DNA from: Sulfurimonas sp.
Lineage (GTDB): Bacteria > Campylobacterota > Campylobacteria > Campylobacterales > Sulfurimonadaceae
NCBI GenBank assembly: GCA_024762745.1
Contig: JANTGV010000001.1
Coordinates: 1-18,085 of the forward strand
Length of the DNA: 18,085 nucleotides
Reading direction: 5' to 3'
Shown here: one piece after another, positions 13,416-18,085 of the stretch
How positions within the stretch are numbered: position 1 is the first letter of the stretch
Layout: each line of letters begins with the position of its first letter
Program-made: the position numbers and the translations under genes
Notes under the pieces: model-generated
Databases searched by the model: none
Told to the model about the DNA's origin: nothing
What the model saw: only the letters and a program-made list of their open reading frames with translations

Positions 13416-14389
13416 TATATTGGAAGAACACGAATTTTATCTGAAAGTTTCTCTTTTAGAGTTGACTCAATCGCATAAAGAGTTCCAGTTGAACTTGAAG
13501 CACAACCATCACAAGCACCTAAATAACGAATGTAGATATCTATATTTTCATCGCTTGTTTTAATGTCGATAACTTCTACATTTCCACCATCCATAACTAG
13601 GAATTGACGTACGTTTTCATCTATTGCCGCATCAACAGCTTTAATCTGTTGAACAAGAGTCATCTCTTCAAAATTACCTGCTACACCAGCGTCAGCAGCA
13701 GCTTTCATTTTCTCTTCATCCATCTCTTTACGGGTATCTGCTAAGATATCTACTAAATAGTAGTCCATCGCTTCATGTCCACCCGGTTTAATACAAGATT
13801 TACAGAATCCGCCAGCCTTAGTATAGTCAGTAATCTCTTCTACAGTTTTAAGGTCATTTAGCTTGATTACCTCTTGGAGTGTTCCCAAAGATACACGAGC
13901 ACATTCACAAACGATAATCTCAGTCTCAAAACTCTCAGCATCAACACCCATATAGAGTCCAGCAGCTTTTTTGATTACATCGTAAGCCATAACTGAACAG
14001 TGCATTTTTTGTGGTGGAACAGCTGGTGTTTCAGGATCATCACGAAGAGCCATCTCAACATCAATATTTGTGATTTTTACAGCATCTTCAACTTTCTTAC
14101 CGATACAAAGTTCAGTCATTACATCTGATGATGCGATAGCTGTACCACAACCAAATGATTTAAATTTTGAGTTGACAATAGTATCGTTTTTAGGATCAAC
14201 TTCCCAATATAAACGCACTGCATCTCCACAAGACTCTGCACCAAAATCTGCAACAATAAGTTTGTTACCACGTTCCTCAGCCTCATTCTCAAAGATTTCA
14301 CCCTGGTGTTGAGGGTTGTTCATTAATGTTGTAACTTTATTTGAATACGCGTCCCATAAAGACTCGCCTAACATATCTGCCTTAGCCAT
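13415..14389 (-). CDS. nifU: Iron-sulfur cluster scaffold NifU (three-domain form)
   Basis: NifU receives sulfur from NifS and builds Fe-S clusters for transfer to target enzymes. The 324 residues show all three domains of the full-length form. An IscU-like scaffold has Cys54, Cys81 and Cys131 (1-150 or so). A central [2Fe-2S] domain has C161-x-C163 and C196-x2-C199. A C-terminal Nfu domain has C293-x2-C296 (GACDGCASS). In Campylobacterota, NifU serves general Fe-S assembly and does not imply nitrogen fixation; no other nif gene is visible here. AAGGAG lies 5 bases before the ATG. It follows nifS by 33 bases in one operon and ends in a strong terminator. Confidence 0.96.
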   Translation of the reverse strand: MAKADMLGESLWDAYSNKVTTLMNNPQHQGEIFENEAEERGNKLIVADFGAESCGDAVRLYWEVDPKNDTIVNSKFKSFGCGTAIASSDVMTELCIGKKVEDAVKITNIDVEMALRDDPETPAVPPQKMHCSVMAYDVIKKAAGLYMGVDAESFETEIIVCECARVSLGTLQEVIKLNDLKTVEEITDYTKAGGFCKSCIKPGGHEAMDYYLVDILADTRKEMDEEKMKAAADAGVAGNFEEMTLVQQIKAVDAAIDENVRQFLVMDGGNVEVIDIKTSDENIDIYIRYLGACDGCASSSTGTLYAIESTLKEKLSDKIRVLPI

Positions 14390-14422
14390 GTTGTCTCCTT
14401 TTATTTAATATTTATTTAATTT

Positions 14423-15649
<1,227 letters not shown>

Positions 15650-15654
15650 TTATT

Positions 15655-15673
15655 AAGAATGATTTTCATTCTT
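15655..15673. promoter_or_regulatory. Fur-box-like palindrome upstream of nifS
   Basis: AAGAATGA (15655-15662) and TCATTCTT (15666-15673) form an exact inverted repeat around TTT. The core AATGA-N3-TCATT is identical to the core of the classic Fur box. A candidate minus-strand -10 box (TTATTT, 15683-15678) would start transcription at the edge of this palindrome, so bound repressor would block it. From memory, nifS of Helicobacter pylori is under Fur control, which agrees. The site is about 160 bases from the divergent diguanylate cyclase, so control of that gene is less likely. Confidence 0.6.
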
Positions 15674-15823
15674 TTTTAAATAAGACAATTTTTGTCCTCT
15701 TTTAGTTTTGACATGATAATACCTTTGTGATTACACTGTGCTTAAGAGATATTGATTTTAGATTTGGTTTAATAGTTCTTTCAGTTATGGACATTTCAAC
15801 AATTAAAAATAGTTAATTTGTGG

Positions 15824-15829
15824 TAGAAT
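15824..15829 (+). promoter_or_regulatory. -10 box of the diguanylate cyclase gene (leaderless geometry)
   Basis: TAGAAT at 15824-15829 is followed by seven bases and the ATG at 15837. No Shine-Dalgarno lies in front of the ATG, so the message may start at or next to the start codon. Confidence 0.4.
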
Positions 15830-15836
15830 TATACTT

Positions 15837-17384
15837 ATGAAAATAATCAAAAAATTTTATAAACATATTCTCACTTTTATTATGCTACTTGTGGTCTTTA
15901 ATTTTGCCATAGACTACTTTTTTAAAAATCAGAAAGAACACTACTTAAACTCTCAGACGGAGTTGTTGAAAACGAGCTATAAAACGCAGTATAAGTACTT
16001 TAAAATCATGTCTCAAGACATCTATACCATGTATCAAGATAAAGAAGACTTGATCTCTCTTTTTGCACAGGCGGAAGATGCAGACTTTTTAAAACAGGCT
16101 TCTATACGTATGAAAATGTATGAAATGCTTCAGAGAAGATATAAACGTTTAGCAAATATGGGTGTTCGACAGCTACATTTTCATCTGCCTAACAATAGAA
16201 GTTTCCTTAGAATGAATAATCTAGAGAAGTTTGGAGATGACTTAAGTGCTTTCAGGGAGAGTGTTGTCTATGTTAATTCTAACAAAAAACCTGCTGAGAA
16301 CTTTGAAGTAGGCAAAGTAGGTCATGCGTTTAGATTTGTTTATCCTCTTTTTGATAAAAACGAAAAATATATAGGAAGTATGGAGGTCTCATTTGTAAGC
16401 CAGACATTACTTAACAATATTTCCGACAAGTTTGTTTTGGATAAACACTTTTTAATCTTAAAATCAGAAGTAAATAAAAATACTTGGAGTGAATCAGTAG
16501 AGACACTTTATGAAGATAGTTTGGAAAACAGGGACTTTTATATAATAAAAGGTGAGCATTCCAGAAATTATGATAAAGAGATTGAGGAGAACTTGGAAGA
16601 TCCAAAACTCCTAGGAGAGATTTATAAAAATATGAAACATGGAGCAGCGTTTTCTATATCTGGTACATATAATTATAACTCGATTGCTACAACCTTTATA
16701 CCTATTAAAAACAGTATAAAAGATGAGACTATAGCTTACATAGCACTATATTTTGAATCAGATTACATTGATAGTATATATAGGGACTGGAACTACACTA
16801 AAGTTTTTGTATTTAGTATGCTGACTATGTTATTACTTTTTGGTATATATGCGACATACACGCAACAAAAACTTAAAGAGATGGCACATTATGATGAACT
16901 GACTGCACTTCCAAATCGTGCCTATTTCTTCATTGAACTGACACAGGAGATTAAAAGAGCAAAACGCTTGAAAGAACGGCTATGTGTAATGTTTATAGAT
17001 TTAGACGGCTTTAAAGCAGTGAATGATTCTTACGGACATAACGTCGGTGATGAACTTCTTATACGTGTAGCTAGAAGGCTAGAGGGGAGTGTTAGAGAGG
17101 TGGATATAGTAGGAAGAATAGGTGGAGATGAGTTCATTGTATTATTAACAGGAATTAAAAATATTATGGACAGTGAACTTGTTGCAGAAAAGATAATTAA
17201 TGAATTAAATAGAGATTTTGTAATTAATCACAATATTATTAAGGTCGGTGCCAGTATAGGAATAGCAGCCTATCCAGAACATGGTGCAGATTTGGAAACT
17301 TTAATAAATAATGCAGATAATGCAATGTACAGTGCCAAACAAAATGGTAAAAACTGTTTTGTTATGCATAGTGATATAGACTAG
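15837..17384 (+). CDS. Membrane diguanylate cyclase with periplasmic Cache-type sensor
   Basis: The protein makes the second messenger cyclic di-GMP in response to a signal sensed outside the inner membrane. The 515 residues have a membrane helix at 11-29, a periplasmic sensor at 30-320, a second helix at 321-341, then a GGDEF domain at about 350-510. The sensor carries RQLHFHLPNNRSFLRM (111-126), EKFGDDLSAFRESVVYVN (130-147) and GSMEVSF (180-186), typical of the dCache_3 group often found on Campylobacterota cyclases and chemoreceptors. The active site GGDEF (429-433) is intact, and REVD (420-423) lies exactly five residues before it, the canonical product-inhibition site. There is no EAL domain. 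The ligand is unknown. Confidence 0.93.
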   Translation: MKIIKKFYKHILTFIMLLVVFNFAIDYFFKNQKEHYLNSQTELLKTSYKTQYKYFKIMSQDIYTMYQDKEDLISLFAQAEDADFLKQASIRMKMYEMLQRRYKRLANMGVRQLHFHLPNNRSFLRMNNLEKFGDDLSAFRESVVYVNSNKKPAENFEVGKVGHAFRFVYPLFDKNEKYIGSMEVSFVSQTLLNNISDKFVLDKHFLILKSEVNKNTWSESVETLYEDSLENRDFYIIKGEHSRNYDKEIEENLEDPKLLGEIYKNMKHGAAFSISGTYNYNSIATTFIPIKNSIKDETIAYIALYFESDYIDSIYRDWNYTKVFVFSMLTMLLLFGIYATYTQQKLKEMAHYDELTALPNRAYFFIELTQEIKRAKRLKERLCVMFIDLDGFKAVNDSYGHNVGDELLIRVARRLEGSVREVDIVGRIGGDEFIVLLTGIKNIMDSELVAEKIINELNRDFVINHNIIKVGASIGIAAYPEHGADLETLINNADNAMYSAKQNGKNCFVMHSDID

Positions 17385-17397
17385 AATAGGAAAATAT

Positions 17398-17901
17398 ATG
17401 TGTAATTTTAATAAGCAGAGTGAAGATACTAAAGAGCTTATTCATCTTTTTATGAAAAAAGCAGCCGAGAGTGTGGGTGGCATAAATTTTCTTTTAGCAC
17501 TCATTGAGGCTATGAAGACAAAAAAGCCAAACGCACTTATGTATAAAGAGTGTCAAATAGCATCAAATAACACTATCATCAAATGGAATAAAGTTGTTTT
17601 CAGAGATAAGGTTGAGATTTTAGAGGAGATTTTGCAGGTTCATAGAAGTTCTGAAGATCCTGATTTTAATATTTTAAATAATGAGAATGTAAAAAAAAGA
17701 AAAAAAATTTTAAATATGGTAAGAACACTTGCCCCTTTAGAGTTTGTAGTGACTCCTCAAAACCCGAAAGATGGTGGAGGATTTAGTTTTAAGGTGTTTG
17801 ATACTATAGAGGATGAAAATGTAACACTGAACCCTATATTTATTGCACTGTTTTTCTGTTCGACAGAGTTCATAAAAAAAGCGCTAAAGTATGAGATTTA
17901 A
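17398..17901 (+). CDS. Unknown 167-residue soluble protein
   Basis: I do not recognise this protein. It lies 13 bases after the diguanylate cyclase, with AGGA 8 bases or so before its ATG, so the two are probably co-transcribed. It has no signal peptide or clear membrane segment. The first half is helical (residues 7-65), the middle is charged (85-110, including Lys-Lys-Arg-Lys-Lys) and the second half has a mixed pattern ending in a hydrophobic stretch (about 145-160, NPIFIALFFCSTEFI). Two A8 tracts (17691-17698 and 17700-17707) lie inside the gene and could allow slippage. A link to cyclic di-GMP signalling is suggested only by position. Confidence 0.6.
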   Translation: MCNFNKQSEDTKELIHLFMKKAAESVGGINFLLALIEAMKTKKPNALMYKECQIASNNTIIKWNKVVFRDKVEILEEILQVHRSSEDPDFNILNNENVKKRKKILNMVRTLAPLEFVVTPQNPKDGGGFSFKVFDTIEDENVTLNPIFIALFFCSTEFIKKALKYEI

Positions 17902-17917
17902 TAGAGTGGTAAGTTTA

Positions 17918-17930
17918 TATGATATACAAT
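17918..17930 (+). promoter_or_regulatory. Candidate promoter of the receptor gene
   Basis: Overlapping -10-like boxes TATGAT (17918-17923) and TACAAT (17925-17930) lie in the 54-base gap before the receptor gene, followed by an AAGGA ribosome-binding site 7 bases before its ATG. No -35 is visible. Confidence 0.35.
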
Positions 17931-17955
17931 CATTCAATCTAAAAAGGACAATTTG

Positions 17956-18085
17956 ATGACAATTAAAAATAAGCTACTAGGAATAATGGGACTCTCAATA
18001 CTTTCCATTTTGCTTAATATTTACATCGTAAGCTTTATGTTGAATAAAAGCGAAGAGTTAAATGAAACAAAATCTTTTATTTATA
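17956..18085 (+). CDS. Membrane receptor N-terminus, probably methyl-accepting chemotaxis protein (cut by window edge)
   Basis: Only 43 codons are present. The N-terminus is MTIKNKLLGIMGLSILSILL, a short basic tail followed by a membrane helix (about 7-29), then a polar stretch with SEELNE. This start is very common in Campylobacterota chemoreceptors and other HAMP-containing sensors. The signalling domain is outside the window, so a histidine kinase or another cyclase cannot be excluded. AAGGA lies 7 bases before the ATG. Its place after a Cache-type cyclase fits a sensory locus. Confidence 0.55.
   Translation, partial: MTIKNKLLGIMGLSILSILLNIYIVSFMLNKSEELNETKSFIY

Noticed and set aside
14070..14312. 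Plus-strand frame opposite nifU (and similar ones opposite nifS at 14694-14960).
   Set aside because: Antisense shadows of strongly conserved coding sequence with no start signal or motif of their own.
15655..15673. Palindrome upstream of nifS considered as a terminator.
   Set aside because: It lies between two divergent gene starts, where no transcript needs ending, and its core matches a Fur operator.

Overview
The window is AT-rich DNA from a Campylobacterota (epsilonproteobacterial) chromosome, most likely a free-living Sulfurimonas-like organism. The taxon is inferred from gene content. The supporting features are a nif-type nifS-nifU pair as the Fe-S machinery, an rpmI-rplT pair without infC next to it, a short SRP RNA, many TATAAT-like -10 boxes without clear -35 boxes, and a Cache-GGDEF protein followed by a chemoreceptor-like start. 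From memory, Campylobacter jejuni also keeps nifU/nifS close to rpmI/rplT. Nothing looks like a prophage, insertion sequence, integron or CRISPR array.

Layout. 1-919 (minus): a nucleosidase-like protein, overlapped by the start of an exported GH3 beta-N-acetylhexosaminidase that runs off the left edge. 965-1067 (plus): SRP RNA. 1201-11615 (plus): one very compact 12-gene type II secretion (T2SS) cluster in the order gspG, a second pseudopilin, gspF, K-like, L-like, M-like, N-like, gspC, gspD, gspE, I-like, J-like. Neighbouring genes abut, overlap or lie 5 bases apart throughout. 11619-11846 (minus): a small conserved-looking unknown. 11944-12610 (plus): rpmI and rplT, separated by 115 bases that fold into hairpins, then a strong terminator. 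12685-12760: tRNA-Cys. 12761-15637 (minus): a 2OG-Fe(II) oxygenase, then nifU and nifS, with a Fur-like palindrome upstream of nifS. 15837-17901 (plus): a membrane diguanylate cyclase and an unknown protein. 17956 to the right edge: the start of a membrane receptor, probably a chemoreceptor.

How the genes work together. The T2SS cluster encodes an inner-membrane platform (F, L, M), the ATPase (E), the GspC connector, the outer-membrane secretin (D), the major pseudopilin (G), four minor pseudopilin-like proteins and a GspN-like protein. The prepilin peptidase (gspO) and any pilotin are not in the window and must lie elsewhere. The most distinctive element is the secretin, which carries a SPOR peptidoglycan-binding domain between its signal peptide and its N0 domain. 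This suggests a built-in cell-wall anchor. NifS and NifU form the general Fe-S assembly pair, with likely iron control from the palindrome.

The other notable signals are a repeated geometry suggesting leaderless mRNAs at four unrelated genes (a -10 box ending 6 or 7 bases before ATG with no well-placed Shine-Dalgarno) and a structured, possibly switching leader in front of rplT. I did not find a clearly unprecedented multi-gene system. The SPOR-secretin architecture and the rplT leader are the best candidates for something under-described.
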